Positions 7,986-17,122 of a stretch of DNA of 64,000 bases are shown in pieces. The stretch is taken from NCBI RefSeq assembly GCF_003261055.1, contig NZ_CP030073.1:1674001-1738000 (forward strand), read 5' to 3'. Every line of letters starts with the position of its first letter. Positions within the stretch are counted from its first letter, which is position 1. The position numbers were made by a program, and so were the translations under genes. This DNA is from Streptomyces cadmiisoli (GTDB lineage: Bacteria > Actinomycetota > Actinomycetes > Streptomycetales > Streptomycetaceae). Under the pieces are notes generated by a model that worked only from the letters and a program-made list of their open reading frames with translations, had not been told where the DNA came from and ran no database searches.

Positions 7986-9398
7986 ATGGCCCGGCTCCGC
8001 GCGGGGGAAGGGGTTCTCCGCCGCAAACCCATCGAGCACATCGAGGAGACGGAGGTCGGCGAGGGCCCCCGTCTCGACCGGACCCTCGGACTGTGGCAGC
8101 TCACCGCGATCGGGGTCGGCGGCATCATCGGCGCAGGGATCTTCACGCTCGCCGGCACGGTGGCCAACGGCACGGCGGGGCCGGCGGTGGTCGTCTCGTT
8201 CCTCATCGCCGGGGTGGCGAGCGCGGCGGCGGCGCTGTCGTACGCCGAGTTCGCCGGCCTGATCCCCAAGGCGGGTTCCGCCTACACGTACGGGTACGCG
8301 GTGCTCGGCGAGTTGGCGGGCTGGTTCATCGGCTGGGACCTGCTGCTCGAGTACACGGCGATCGTGGCGGTGGTCGCGATCGGCATCTCGGGGTACTTCG
8401 GCTTCCTGATCGGCGAACTGGGCGCCGATCTGCCGAGTTGGATGCTGGGCGCGCCCGGCACCGGCGCGGGGCACCGGATCGACCTCTTCGCGGCGGTGCT
8501 GTGCCTGCTCATCGCGTATCTGCTGAACCTCGGCATGCGCAACGCGGCCCGCTTCGAGACGGTGGTCGTGGTCCTGAAGGTGCTGGTGGTGCTGCTGGTC
8601 ATCGTGGTGGGCGTGTTCCACATCGACACCGCGAACTACGACCCGTTCTTCCCCTACGGCGTCGGCGGCGCGTTCACGGGTGCCGCGACGGTGTTCTTCG
8701 CCGTGTTCGGCTACGACGCGATGTCGACGGCGGCCGAGGAGTCGAAGGACGCGCAGCGGCACATGCCGAAGGCGATCCTGTACTCGCTGGCGATCTCGAT
8801 GGTCCTCTACGTGGCCGCCTGCATGGTGCTGACGGGTATGCAGAACTACCGGGAGATCGACCAGGAGAGCGGCTTCTCCACCGCGTTCAAGTCGGTGGGC
8901 CTGAGCGGGCTGGCGGACGTGATCGCGGTGGGCGCGATCATCGGCATCCTGACCGTCATGTTCACCTTCATGCTGGGGGTGACCCGGGTCTGGTACAGCA
9001 TGTCGCGGGACGGGCTGCTGCCGACGTGGTTCGCCAAGACGCACCCCACGCGCCATGTGCCGACCAGGGTGACCTGGATCGTCGGGGCGGCCTCGGCCGC
9101 GATCGCCGGGTTCCTGCCGATCGGTGAGGCGGCCGAGCTCACCAACATCGGGATCCTGCTGGCGTTCGTGGTGGTGTGCGTGGCGGTCATCGTGCTGCGC
9201 TACCGGCAGCCGGAGCTGCCGCGCTCCTTCCGTACGCCGTGGATGCCGTTCGTGCCGGCGCTGGGGATCGTCTTCTCGATCTGGCTGATCACGTTCCTCC
9301 ACTGGCAGACCTGGGCGCGGTTCGCCGTGTGGTTGGCGATCGGGCTCGTCATCTACTTCGGTTACTCGTACCGGAAGTCGGCGCTGGCGGGCCGTTAG
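7986..9398 (+). CDS. APC-superfamily amino acid permease
   Basis: A 470-residue membrane protein of twelve predicted segments. The first helix carries the APC signature VGGIIGAGIFTLAG, the unwound substrate-binding region. GYDAMSTAAEESKDAQRHMPKAI in the middle is typical of the cationic amino acid transporter branch (YfnA/YhdG-like). The length is usual for this branch. The substrate is not determined. The ATG at 7986 follows GAGGTGAG; longer upstream frames lack a ribosome site. Its stop is 17 bases from that of the convergent CapA gene. Confidence 0.9.
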   Translation: MARLRAGEGVLRRKPIEHIEETEVGEGPRLDRTLGLWQLTAIGVGGIIGAGIFTLAGTVANGTAGPAVVVSFLIAGVASAAAALSYAEFAGLIPKAGSAYTYGYAVLGELAGWFIGWDLLLEYTAIVAVVAIGISGYFGFLIGELGADLPSWMLGAPGTGAGHRIDLFAAVLCLLIAYLLNLGMRNAARFETVVVVLKVLVVLLVIVVGVFHIDTANYDPFFPYGVGGAFTGAATVFFAVFGYDAMSTAAEESKDAQRHMPKAILYSLAISMVLYVAACMVLTGMQNYREIDQESGFSTAFKSVGLSGLADVIAVGAIIGILTVMFTFMLGVTRVWYSMSRDGLLPTWFAKTHPTRHVPTRVTWIVGAASAAIAGFLPIGEAAELTNIGILLAFVVVCVAVIVLRYRQPELPRSFRTPWMPFVPALGIVFSIWLITFLHWQTWARFAVWLAIGLVIYFGYSYRKSALAGR

Positions 9399-9415
9399 AC
9401 GCCACCGGGGCCCGG

Positions 9416-10588
9416 CTAGCGACCGGTCCCCATCACCAGGCCGTCCTCGGCCGCGCCCCGGCCGAGCACCACCTGCTGGATGCGTTCGCGCACACCGGCC
9501 ACGTCGGCGCCCCGGGCCAGTGCCGTGTCGAGGTCGACCACCCGGCCGGCGTCCATGTCGTACATCTGCGGGATGAACTCGGCCGTCGTCACCTCCCAGC
9601 GCCCGCCCGGGCGGGTGGGCGGGGCGAAGGTGAAGCGGCCGATGGTGGACTGGTTGCCGCGCGGGTCCACGGCGCCGCGCCGGTCGGCGGGCTGGCCGGT
9701 GACCTGGTCGCCCGTGCCGTAGATCACCCAGGTGCCGTTGACCTTCTCGTAGGCCTGCGGGACATGGGCGTGGCCGCCGACGATCAGGTCGATGTCGGGG
9801 CGGCCGTGGCTGGAGGCGGCAGTGAGGGCGTCCGCGAGGGCCAGCTGCCGCGCGTCCGGTTCGTCCTGCCCCGCGGTACCCCAGTGCAGCGAGACGACGA
9901 CCACGTCGGCGCCCGCCTGCCGGGCGGCCCGGGCGTCGGCGACGATCCGGCCCTCGTCGATCAGGCCGACCGCCCAGGACTGCCCGGCCGGGAGCGCCGG
10001 GCCGCCGCTGTCCTGGGTGTAGGCGAGATGGGCGACCATCGCGGGGCCCGCGGGCATGATCGTGACCGTGCGCGCCTCGCCCTCGCTGCGGGCCGCGCCG
10101 GCATGCCGGATCCCGGCCCGGTCCAGGGCGTCCAGGATGTGCCGGACGCCGTCGGCGCCCGCGGCCAGGCCGTCCTCGGAGGCTACGGAGCAGCCGTCGT
10201 AGCCGACCGCGGCGAGCGCCTGGGCGAGTTCCGGCGGCGTCCTGGTCGGCGGACCGCCGGTGCCGGCGCCGTCGGCGTCGTACCCCGGCTCCAGGTGACA
10301 GAGCGCCAGGTCCGCTCGGGAGACGACCGGCAGCGCGCCCGCGAACAGGGGCCGGAAGTCGAGTCCTCCGGCGCCGCCCGCGTCGAAGCGCGCCCGGTCG
10401 ACGACGGACGGGTGCGGCAGGACGCCGCCGGACGCCACCAGGGTGAAGGCGCGGGGAGCGGCCGGGCCCGGATGGCCGGAACGGGCCGGCGGCTCCCCGA
10501 TCCGCGCCTGGCAGGCCGCGGCCGCGGCGAGGAGCGCCGTCACGGCCAGCGCCATCTGACGTCTGCGTGCGATGCGTACGATCATCAT
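9416..10588 (-). CDS. CapA-family lipoprotein (metallophosphatase-like)
   Basis: A 390-residue protein with an export signal ending in a lipobox-like AAAAC, so it is probably lipid-anchored. The CapA/PgsA fold is shown by ASGGVLPHPSV near the start, LCHLEPG, VVVVSLHWG and IVGGHAHVPQAYEKVNGTWVIYGTGD, which hold the putative metal ligands. CapA proteins take part in poly-gamma-glutamate synthesis or related envelope functions, but no pgsB/pgsC-like ligase is present here, so the role is open. It is divergent from the ECF sigma gene; the 208-base gap must contain both promoters. Confidence 0.85.
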   Translation of the reverse strand: MMIVRIARRRQMALAVTALLAAAAACQARIGEPPARSGHPGPAAPRAFTLVASGGVLPHPSVVDRARFDAGGAGGLDFRPLFAGALPVVSRADLALCHLEPGYDADGAGTGGPPTRTPPELAQALAAVGYDGCSVASEDGLAAGADGVRHILDALDRAGIRHAGAARSEGEARTVTIMPAGPAMVAHLAYTQDSGGPALPAGQSWAVGLIDEGRIVADARAARQAGADVVVVSLHWGTAGQDEPDARQLALADALTAASSHGRPDIDLIVGGHAHVPQAYEKVNGTWVIYGTGDQVTGQPADRRGAVDPRGNQSTIGRFTFAPPTRPGGRWEVTTAEFIPQMYDMDAGRVVDLDTALARGADVAGVRERIQQVVLGRGAAEDGLVMGTGR

Positions 10589-10796
10589 TCACCCCAGAGT
10601 GGTCGTACTTACACACAAATAGGTATGAAGCTACCCGGACCGGCAAACAGCCCCAGGGCCCCCATTAACCCGTCCGGTGCGCACGACCGGAGGTATCGGA
10701 CCGTTCGTCGTACCGTTCGTCGACGCGTTCGACCGTCCGCCGCACCACCGTGTGCGCCCACTGTCCGGACCCGGCACCCTGCGGTGCCATACGGCC

Positions 10797-11342
10797 ATGA
10801 CGGCCGGAACCACCATCACCGACGGGACGACCGCCGAGCACGAGCTCGCCGCACTCCAGCGCGAGCACGGCCGACCGCTGTTCGCGCTGCTGCTCAGGCT
10901 GTGCGACGGCGACCGGCAACGCGCCGAGGACCTCGTCCAGGAAACGCTGGTACGCGCCTGGCAGCACCCCGAGGCGCTGCGCACCGACGCCTTCGAGTCC
11001 GTGCGCCCCTGGCTGCTGACCGTGGGCCGGCGGCTCGCGATCGACGCGCGGCGCGCCCGGCAGGCCCGTCCGCCGGAGGTCGGCGACGCGATCCTGGAGA
11101 ACGCCCGGGTCTGCGCCGACCACGCCGAGCGGTCGGCGGCCACCGTCGATGTGCGCGAGGCTGTGAAGACACTCACTCCCGAGCATCGTGAAGTCCTGGT
11201 GCTCGTGTACTTCCAGGGGGCCAGCGTGGCGGAAGCGGCGCAGGCCCTCGGCATCCCGCCCGGTACGGTGAAATCCCGCGCGTACTACGCGCTGCGCGCC
11301 CTGCGCAGGGTTCTTCCGGGTTACGCCGCCGACCTGCGATGA
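10797..11342 (+). CDS. ECF-type RNA polymerase sigma factor
   Basis: A 181-residue group 4 sigma factor with only regions 2 and 4. Region 2 includes DRQRAEDLVQETLVRAWQHPE and the R-x-WLLTVGRRLAIDARRA segment that contacts the -10 element. Region 4 has the helix-turn-helix (ASVAEAAQALGIPPGTVKSR). I start at ATG 10797, the only position giving a normal ECF length, although its ribosome site is weak. A gene for a zinc-finger membrane anti-sigma factor lies 800 bases downstream on the same strand, with one unknown gene between. The usual autoregulation is therefore likely. Confidence 0.88.
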   Translation: MTAGTTITDGTTAEHELAALQREHGRPLFALLLRLCDGDRQRAEDLVQETLVRAWQHPEALRTDAFESVRPWLLTVGRRLAIDARRARQARPPEVGDAILENARVCADHAERSAATVDVREAVKTLTPEHREVLVLVYFQGASVAEAAQALGIPPGTVKSRAYYALRALRRVLPGYAADLR

Positions 11343-11347
11343 AACCG

Positions 11348-11400
11348 ATCGTTGAGTCAAGCCTCCGTAAAGCGCCTTGCTGAGGACCCCGGTTGAGTAA
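11348..11400 (+). promoter_or_regulatory. Two GTTGAG-containing boxes behind the sigma gene (possible sigma target)
   Basis: CGTTGAG lies at 11350-11356 and GGTTGAG at 11391-11397, in front of the gene at 11478. A third CGGTTGAGG occurs at 12054-12062 in front of the anti-sigma gene. Repetition of the same hexamer before both downstream genes suggests a shared -35-like element. Spacing to a -10 element could not be fixed. Confidence 0.3.
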
Positions 11401-11477
11401 TCGGCTGTCCTCATCCGTGTTCCGGACTGGGGCCCGGGGTCGGGCGACACGCACGCACCGGAGGAAGGCAGGAAGGG

Positions 11478-11993
11478 ATGCAGCACAGAGGTCATCAGAG
11501 TACGGAGGGGACCGGCGGCGGAGAACTGAACGTCCCCATGGCCTGGTTGTACGCCGAGTACATCGCCGACGAACTGCTGCGGACCGGCGATCTCATGCCG
11601 CCGACGTCCTTCGAGTTCCGAGCCGGGCGGGACGCCCTGGCACTGACCATCTTCCTGTCCGACACCGAGGGCGAGCTCTCCGGCATCCGTGTCGTCTCCC
11701 AGCTGGAGACCTGGCTGTCGCTCACCGCCTACGACCAGCCGTGGCAGCACTGGGTCCGCGAGCGCATCGCCGAGCTGGCCGCCGAGGCGGGCCGGGCCGG
11801 CGGCCCCGCGCCGGACCTGGAGCTGGCCCGGGCGGCGTGGCGCTGGCTCCAGGAGACCGAGCTGCTCGCCCCCGATCTGAACGCGGTGCCGGGCGGCGGC
11901 CCGCCGGTGGGCGAGGACGACGGGCCCAAGGTCTGGACGCCCGCGTGGCAGCTGGGACTGCCGCTCGGGCACCTCGCCATCCACCTCTTCTGA
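11478..11993 (+). CDS. Conserved hypothetical protein in the ECF sigma cluster
   Basis: A 171-residue soluble protein that I do not recognise. It is acidic, with an alpha/beta start (PMAWLYAEYIADELLRTGDLMP), a middle helix rich in Ala/Glu and a C-terminal WTPAWQLGLPLGHLAIHLF. There is no signal peptide or membrane segment. The ATG is preceded by GGAAGG. It lies between the ECF sigma factor and its probable anti-sigma factor on the same strand, so it may belong to the same regulon. No function can be assigned from sequence. Confidence 0.65.
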   Translation: MQHRGHQSTEGTGGGELNVPMAWLYAEYIADELLRTGDLMPPTSFEFRAGRDALALTIFLSDTEGELSGIRVVSQLETWLSLTAYDQPWQHWVRERIAELAAEAGRAGGPAPDLELARAAWRWLQETELLAPDLNAVPGGGPPVGEDDGPKVWTPAWQLGLPLGHLAIHLF

Positions 11994-12144
11994 GATTTCC
12001 CGGAATCCGACCAATCCTCGCGCCGGGCCGCTCCGAACTCCTTGGTTGCGATTCGGTTGAGGTCTTGAGTGATTCGGCGGCTCGGTGCGTACCGGTGGGA
12101 GCAAGGAGTAACCCCATCCGCACCCACCGACACGAGGATTCGCC

Positions 12145-12795
12145 ATGAGGTCCCTGGAGAGGCATCGCGACGTCGGCGCGTACGCGCTCGGCGTGCTGAA
12201 CGAGGCGGACGCCTTCCGTTTCGAGGACCACCTCATGGAGTGCCCCAGCTGCTCCGTGCAGGTCACCGAATTCGGCCCGACCGCACGGCAGTTGATGCTC
12301 TACCGGCGGGCCACACCGCGCGCGGTGCACCCCGTGGCCGGGCCCGGTCCGCGACTGCTGGACCGGCTGCTCGGCGAGGTGGCGCAGCGGCGCCGGGCCG
12401 GACGCCGGCGGATGCTCGTCGCGGTGGCCGCCGCGGTGCTGTGCGCCGTCGCCGGACCCGGCATCGCGATCGTCACCGACGACGGCGACCGGTCCGTGCG
12501 CGTCTCGGCCACCGACGAGCGCACCGGGGTGTGGGCGCAGGTCACCAGCGAGGACGAGGCCTGGGGCAGCCAGGTGGTGCTGGAGGTCAAGGACGCGGCG
12601 GGTCCCCGGGTCTGCCGGCTGGTCGCCGTCGGCCGCGACGGTTCCGAGGAGACGGTGACCAGCTGGACCGTGCCCCGGCTCGACGCCCGTCCGAACACCA
12701 TGCAGGGCGCGGCGGCCCTGCACCCGGACCAGATCGAGCGCTACGAGGTGCGTACGACGGGCGGGAAGCGCCTGGTGACGCTCGACCCGCGGTAG
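12145..12795 (+). CDS. Zinc-finger (zf-HC2) transmembrane anti-sigma factor
   Basis: A 216-residue protein. The N terminus has the ZAS pattern HRDVGAYALGVLNEADAFRFEDHL followed by MECPSC, giving a His and two Cys that can bind zinc and clamp the sigma factor. A single membrane segment lies at about residues 90-112 (MLVAVAAAVLCAVAGPGIAI). The rest is an RskA-like extracytoplasmic domain (TGVWAQVTSEDEAWGSQVVL). Such proteins hold an ECF sigma factor inactive until proteolysed. The natural partner is the sigma factor encoded at 10797, with one gene between them, an unusual spacing for an otherwise standard pair. Confidence 0.85.
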   Translation: MRSLERHRDVGAYALGVLNEADAFRFEDHLMECPSCSVQVTEFGPTARQLMLYRRATPRAVHPVAGPGPRLLDRLLGEVAQRRRAGRRRMLVAVAAAVLCAVAGPGIAIVTDDGDRSVRVSATDERTGVWAQVTSEDEAWGSQVVLEVKDAAGPRVCRLVAVGRDGSEETVTSWTVPRLDARPNTMQGAAALHPDQIERYEVRTTGGKRLVTLDPR

Positions 12796-12963
12796 CACCC
12801 GCGTCCGCCCCGGCCGCGCGCGACCGTTCACCCGTACGGCCCCGGCGGCCCGCCCTCCCGCACACCCCGCCCTTCCGGTCGCCGGGCAGGCCCTCCGGCC
12901 CGGTGTGAGACTGCTGGCACGACGCGCCCCGCCCGCGTCGGCGGTCCGACGAGGGGAGAAGAG

Positions 12964-14145
12964 GTGACGACGGGAGAGACCGGCGAGGGTGGACTGGAGG
13001 GCTTCCTCGCCGATCCGGAGAACGTGACGCTGGACCTGGCCACCGCGGTGGCCCGCTGCACCGAGGCCCTCGGACTTCAGCACTCGGTCGTCTACCTCGC
13101 CGATCTCCAGCAGCGCCAGCTGATCCCGCTGACCGACGTGGCGTGCACCCTGTCGGTGGACGACTCGCTCGCCGGCAGCACCTACCGCACCCAGTCGCTG
13201 CGGGTGGAGGAGTCCGGTACCGGCGGCATGACGGCCTGGCTGCCCCTGGTGGACGGCGCGGAGCGGCTCGGTGTGCTCGCGGTGCACTCCCCCGCGCTCA
13301 CCCCGGCCTCGCTGCGCCGCGGCCGGACCCTCGCCGCGCTGCTGGCCATGATGATCACCTCCAGGCGGGCGTACCAGGACTCGTTCGTACGGCTGACCCG
13401 CACCGAGCGCATGCAACTGCCCGCCGAGATGCTCCGCGCCTTCCTGCCGCCCCGCACCATCGGCACCGCGCACGTCGTCTCCACCGCCGTGCTGGAGCCC
13501 GCCTACGACCTCGGCGGCGACGCCTTCGACCACTCGCTGACCGAGACCACCCTGCACACGGCGGTCTTCGACGCCATGGGCCACGATCTGCCCTCGGGCC
13601 TGACCACCGCGGTGTCGCTGGCCGCGTGCCGCAACGCCCGCCGTGCCGGGGCCGATCTGCCCGAGCTGGTCAAGAGCGTGGACGAGGCGCTGGCCCGCTG
13701 GCTCCCGGACCAGTTCTGCACCGGGGTGCTCGCCCAACTGGACCTGGCGAGCGGTGTCCTGCGCTGGACCAACTGCGGTCACCCGGCTCCGCTGCTCATC
13801 CGGGACCAGCGGCTGCTCGCCGACGCGATGGAGCGGGAGGCCGACCCGCCGATGGGGCTGCCGTCCATGCTCGCCGGGCGGACGCGGCAGTTGCACGAGA
13901 CCGGCCTGCGGCCCGGCGACCGGGTGCTGCTCTACACCGACGGGGTCACCGAGGCGCGCACCCGGGAGGGCGCGCTGTTCGGTCTTGAACGGTTCACGGA
14001 CGAGGTCATCCGGGCCTCCGTCACGGGCGAACTGGCCCCGGAGACGCTGCGGCGGCTGATCCACTCGATCCTGGACGCCCAGCCGGGCCGGCTGCGGGAC
14101 GACGCGACGATCCTGATGTTCGAGTGGTGGCCGCCGGGCGGGTGA
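12964..14145 (+). CDS. GAF-SpoIIE protein phosphatase (PP2C-like)
   Basis: A 393-residue cytoplasmic protein. Residues 20-135 look like a GAF sensor domain (ALGLQHSVVYLADLQQRQLIPL). Residues 165-390 form a SpoIIE PP2C phosphatase with the metal-binding motifs DLGGDAFDH, FDAMGHDLPSG, TNCGHPAPLL, YTDGVTEAR and RDDATILMF. Such enzymes commonly dephosphorylate anti-anti-sigma factors and release sigma-B-type regulators. There is no kinase domain in this protein. The start is GTG 12964 after GGGGAGAAGAG. It converges on the glycosylase gene with 15 bases between stops. Confidence 0.88.
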   Translation: MTTGETGEGGLEGFLADPENVTLDLATAVARCTEALGLQHSVVYLADLQQRQLIPLTDVACTLSVDDSLAGSTYRTQSLRVEESGTGGMTAWLPLVDGAERLGVLAVHSPALTPASLRRGRTLAALLAMMITSRRAYQDSFVRLTRTERMQLPAEMLRAFLPPRTIGTAHVVSTAVLEPAYDLGGDAFDHSLTETTLHTAVFDAMGHDLPSGLTTAVSLAACRNARRAGADLPELVKSVDEALARWLPDQFCTGVLAQLDLASGVLRWTNCGHPAPLLIRDQRLLADAMEREADPPMGLPSMLAGRTRQLHETGLRPGDRVLLYTDGVTEARTREGALFGLERFTDEVIRASVTGELAPETLRRLIHSILDAQPGRLRDDATILMFEWWPPGG

Positions 14146-14160
14146 CGTCCGCACGGACCG

Positions 14161-15024
14161 TCACTTCAAAAGCCGGGACATCCTGCGGTCCGCGAGCGGC
14201 TTGCCGCCGGTCTGGCAGGTCGGGCAGTACTGGAGCGAGGAGTCGCTGAAGGAGACCTCGCGGATGGTGTCACCGCACACGGGGCAGGCCTCGCCGGCGC
14301 GGCCGTGGACCCGCAGCCCGCTCTTCTTCTCGGCCTTCAGACGTCCGGCGGCCAGGCCCCGGGAGCGCTCGACGGCGTCCGTGAGCGTCGTGCGCAGCGC
14401 CTCGTACAGCCGTGCGGTCTCCTCGGGCGTGAGGGAGGCGGCGAGCTTGAACGGGGACATCTTCGCGGCGTGCAGGACCTCGTCGCTGTAGGCGTTGCCC
14501 ACGCCGGCGATCAGGCTCTGGTCGCGCAGGGCGCCCTTGAGCTGCCGGCGCTCGCCCCGGAGCAGTGCGGCCAGGCGCGCCTCGTCGAAGTCCTCGGCGA
14601 GCGGATCCGGGCCGAGCCGGGCCACGCCGGGCACCTGCTGCGGATCCGCCACGAGGTACACCGCGAGCCGCTTCTGGGTGCCGGCCTCCGTCAGGTCGAA
14701 GCCCGCGCCGGTCTCCAGCGCCACGCGCAGCGCGAGCGGGCCCTTGCCGGGGCGGGGCGGGCCGTCGGGGAGGCGGTCCTTCCACTGGAGCCAGCCCGCG
14801 CGGGCCAGATGGGTCACGAAGTGCGGGCCGCCGTCCGTCGCGATGTCGAGGAACTTGCCGTGGCGGTGCACCGCGGCGACCTCGTGCCCCTCGATGGCGG
14901 ACGGCGGCGGGTCGTAGGTCTTGAGCACGCTGATCGCGACCGGCAGGACCCGCACGATCTCGTGGCCGACCAGGTTGTCGGTCAGGAAGTCCTTGAGCGC
15001 TTCCACCTCGGGCAGTTCGGGCAT
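14161..15024 (-). CDS. Fpg/Nei-family DNA glycosylase
   Basis: A 287-residue base-excision repair enzyme. It starts MPELPEVEAL, so Pro2 (the Schiff-base nucleophile after Met removal) and Glu3 are both present. The helix-two-turns-helix motif is QSLIAGVGNAYSDEVLHAA, and the C-terminal zinc finger has two CxxC pairs (CPVCGD and CPTCQ). It removes oxidised bases and nicks the abasic site. The order of motifs does not separate Fpg from Nei-type specificity with certainty. The start is fixed by the obligatory N-terminal sequence; longer upstream frames are not real. It lies 31 bases downstream of the PAS-GAF-SpoIIE gene on the same strand. Confidence 0.92.
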   Translation of the reverse strand: MPELPEVEALKDFLTDNLVGHEIVRVLPVAISVLKTYDPPPSAIEGHEVAAVHRHGKFLDIATDGGPHFVTHLARAGWLQWKDRLPDGPPRPGKGPLALRVALETGAGFDLTEAGTQKRLAVYLVADPQQVPGVARLGPDPLAEDFDEARLAALLRGERRQLKGALRDQSLIAGVGNAYSDEVLHAAKMSPFKLAASLTPEETARLYEALRTTLTDAVERSRGLAAGRLKAEKKSGLRVHGRAGEACPVCGDTIREVSFSDSSLQYCPTCQTGGKPLADRRMSRLLK

Positions 15025-15055
15025 ACGTCCAGGGTGCCATCCGGCGCCGACGGTC

Positions 15056-17122
15056 TCAGGACCGTTCCGGCACCACGAACTCGCACCACACGCACTTGCC
15101 CCCGCCCCGGGCCTCCACACCCCACACGTCGGTGAGCAGCTCGACCAGAAGCAGCCCGCGCCCGGAGACCCCGGACTCCCCCGCGTCCCGGCGGCGCGGC
15201 AGGGCGCTGGAGGAGTCCTCGACCTCGACACGCAGACGGCGGTCGGTGCCGGACAGCACCCGCAGGGTGACGATCGCCGCGCCCTCGGTGTGCATCAGGG
15301 CGTTGGTGATCAGTTCGTCGGCGACCAGTTCCACCTCGTCCGACCGGTCGGCGGCGCTCCAGGCCCGGACCGCGGCACGGATCATGTGCCGGGCCGCGAT
15401 GAGGGCCTCGGGGTCGCCCGGGGCGACGTGCTGCTGGAGGCGGCCCCCGGTCTGCGGGGTCTCCAGGCCGCGGCGGCGCAGCAGGAGCAGCGCCACGTCG
15501 TCCTCGCCGCCGCGCTCCTCGGCCACCTCGATCAGCTCGTCGGCGAGCTGCCACACGTCCCGGGGTCCGGCGGCGACCAGCCCGGCGAGGGTCTGCATAC
15601 CGTCGTCGAGGTCGGCGCCGGGCTGTTCTACGAGGCCGTCCGTGCAGAGCAGCAGCGTGTGGCCGGGGTCGAGTTCTATGGTCCCGACGGGGTAGTCGAG
15701 ACGCCCGAACTCGGCGGACAGGCCGAGGGGCAGGCCACCGCCGACCGGGACGCGGCGGCAGCTGCCGTCGGTGGCCCGTACCAGGGGGTCGATGTGCCCG
15801 GCGCGGACGACCTGGACCACTCCGGTGGCCAGGTCGGCCTCCGCGTAGAGGCAGGTGGCGAAGCGGTCGGTGTCCAGTTCGTGGAGGAAGACGGAGGCGC
15901 GGGCCATCACGGTGGCCGGGGTGTGCCCCTCGGCGGCGTAGGCGCGCAGCACGATGCGCAGCTGGCCCATGACGGCGGCGGCGTGCGTGTCGTGGCCCTG
16001 GACGTCGCCGATGACGGCGCCGACCCGGCCGCCGGGCAGCGGGATCAGGTCGTACCAGTCGCCGCCGATGTCGCGGCCGAGGGAGGCGGACCGGTAGCGG
16101 ACGGCGACGTCGGCGCCGGGCACGCTGGGGATGGTGCGCGGCAGCATGGCCTGCTGGAGGCCGCTCGCCAGGTCCTTCTCCTGTTCGTAGAACATCGCCC
16201 GTTGCAGGCTCTGGGCGATGCTGGAGCCGAGTGCGACGAGGATGTTGCGTTCCTCGGGGGCGAAGCCGCGGCGGTCGTTGTAGAGCAGGCCCATGGCCCC
16301 GATGGGGCGGGCCTGCACGATCAGCGGCAGATAGGCGGCCGAGGTGATGTCGAGGTCGGTGATGTGCGGCCAGAGGATGGGGTAGCCGTCGGCGAACTCC
16401 TCGGGCGACTCGATGAAGCGGGGGCTCAGGGTGCGCACGACCTCGCTCATCGGGTACGGCTCGTCGATACGGGTGACCAGGGTGCCGGGCACGAAGCTGC
16501 CCTCGGGGCCCTCGGCGACCAGCCGGATGCGTCCCGCCTCGACCAGCCCCATGACCAGGCTGGTCGCGCCGAGGTGGCTGACGCCGTGGGTGTCCTTGAG
16601 CACGTCGATGACGTCCTGGACGGTACGGGCGTGCGCGAGGGCGGCCGTGGTGATCTGCACGACGCTGGTCTGGTCGCGGTCGGCGTCCACCTGTTCGCGG
16701 CGCTCGGCGAACTCGCTCAGCTCCTGGGTGGCGTCCCGGACGATGCCGATGATCCGGCGCGGCCGTCCCGTCTCGTCGCGCCGGATGTAGCCCTGGGTGT
16801 GGGTCCAGCGCTGTGTGCCGTCGCGGCGGCGGACCCGAAAGTACGCGCCGTAGTTCTCGCTGCCGTCCTTGATGGCCTGGGCGACCAGGGTGTCGAGGCG
16901 GCGGGCCTCGGCGGGCGGGACCCGGACCGACAGGGACTCGGGGTCGCCGTCGTATTCGTCGGGGCGCACGTCGAAGACCTCGTGGGCCTGGGCGTCCATG
17001 TGGAACAGACCCGTGTCCAGGTCCCAGTCGAAGCTGCCCATCTGGTTGAGCGCCAGGATCGGGTCCGGGTGGGCGGGCCAGTCGTCCGGGAGTGACAGGG
17101 CGCTCGCTCCCCGATCAGCCAT
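15056..17122 (-). CDS. PAS-GAF-SpoIIE-HATPase signalling protein
   Basis: A 688-residue cytoplasmic multidomain regulator. In order: PAS (about 20-135, with a RRIIGIVRDATQ PAC end), GAF (150-310), SpoIIE phosphatase (340-545, with DIGGDWYDLIPL, GDVQGHD, CTDGLVEQ and EDDVALLLL) and an HATPase_c domain (570-685, with ELITNALMHTEG and GRGLLLVELLTDVWG). It pairs a phosphatase with an RsbW/SpoIIAB-type kinase in one chain, as is common in Streptomyces partner-switching systems. The ATG at 17122 has AAGGTGG upstream; the much longer upstream frame is compositionally wrong. No anti-anti-sigma gene lies beside it. Confidence 0.9.
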   Translation of the reverse strand: MADRGASALSLPDDWPAHPDPILALNQMGSFDWDLDTGLFHMDAQAHEVFDVRPDEYDGDPESLSVRVPPAEARRLDTLVAQAIKDGSENYGAYFRVRRRDGTQRWTHTQGYIRRDETGRPRRIIGIVRDATQELSEFAERREQVDADRDQTSVVQITTAALAHARTVQDVIDVLKDTHGVSHLGATSLVMGLVEAGRIRLVAEGPEGSFVPGTLVTRIDEPYPMSEVVRTLSPRFIESPEEFADGYPILWPHITDLDITSAAYLPLIVQARPIGAMGLLYNDRRGFAPEERNILVALGSSIAQSLQRAMFYEQEKDLASGLQQAMLPRTIPSVPGADVAVRYRSASLGRDIGGDWYDLIPLPGGRVGAVIGDVQGHDTHAAAVMGQLRIVLRAYAAEGHTPATVMARASVFLHELDTDRFATCLYAEADLATGVVQVVRAGHIDPLVRATDGSCRRVPVGGGLPLGLSAEFGRLDYPVGTIELDPGHTLLLCTDGLVEQPGADLDDGMQTLAGLVAAGPRDVWQLADELIEVAEERGGEDDVALLLLRRRGLETPQTGGRLQQHVAPGDPEALIAARHMIRAAVRAWSAADRSDEVELVADELITNALMHTEGAAIVTLRVLSGTDRRLRVEVEDSSSALPRRRDAGESGVSGRGLLLVELLTDVWGVEARGGGKCVWCEFVVPERS

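Noticed and set aside
7827..10646. Very long minus-strand open frame opposite the permease and CapA genes
   Set aside because: Arg/His/Gly-rich nonsense composition and full overlap with two well-supported genes; a high-GC shadow frame.
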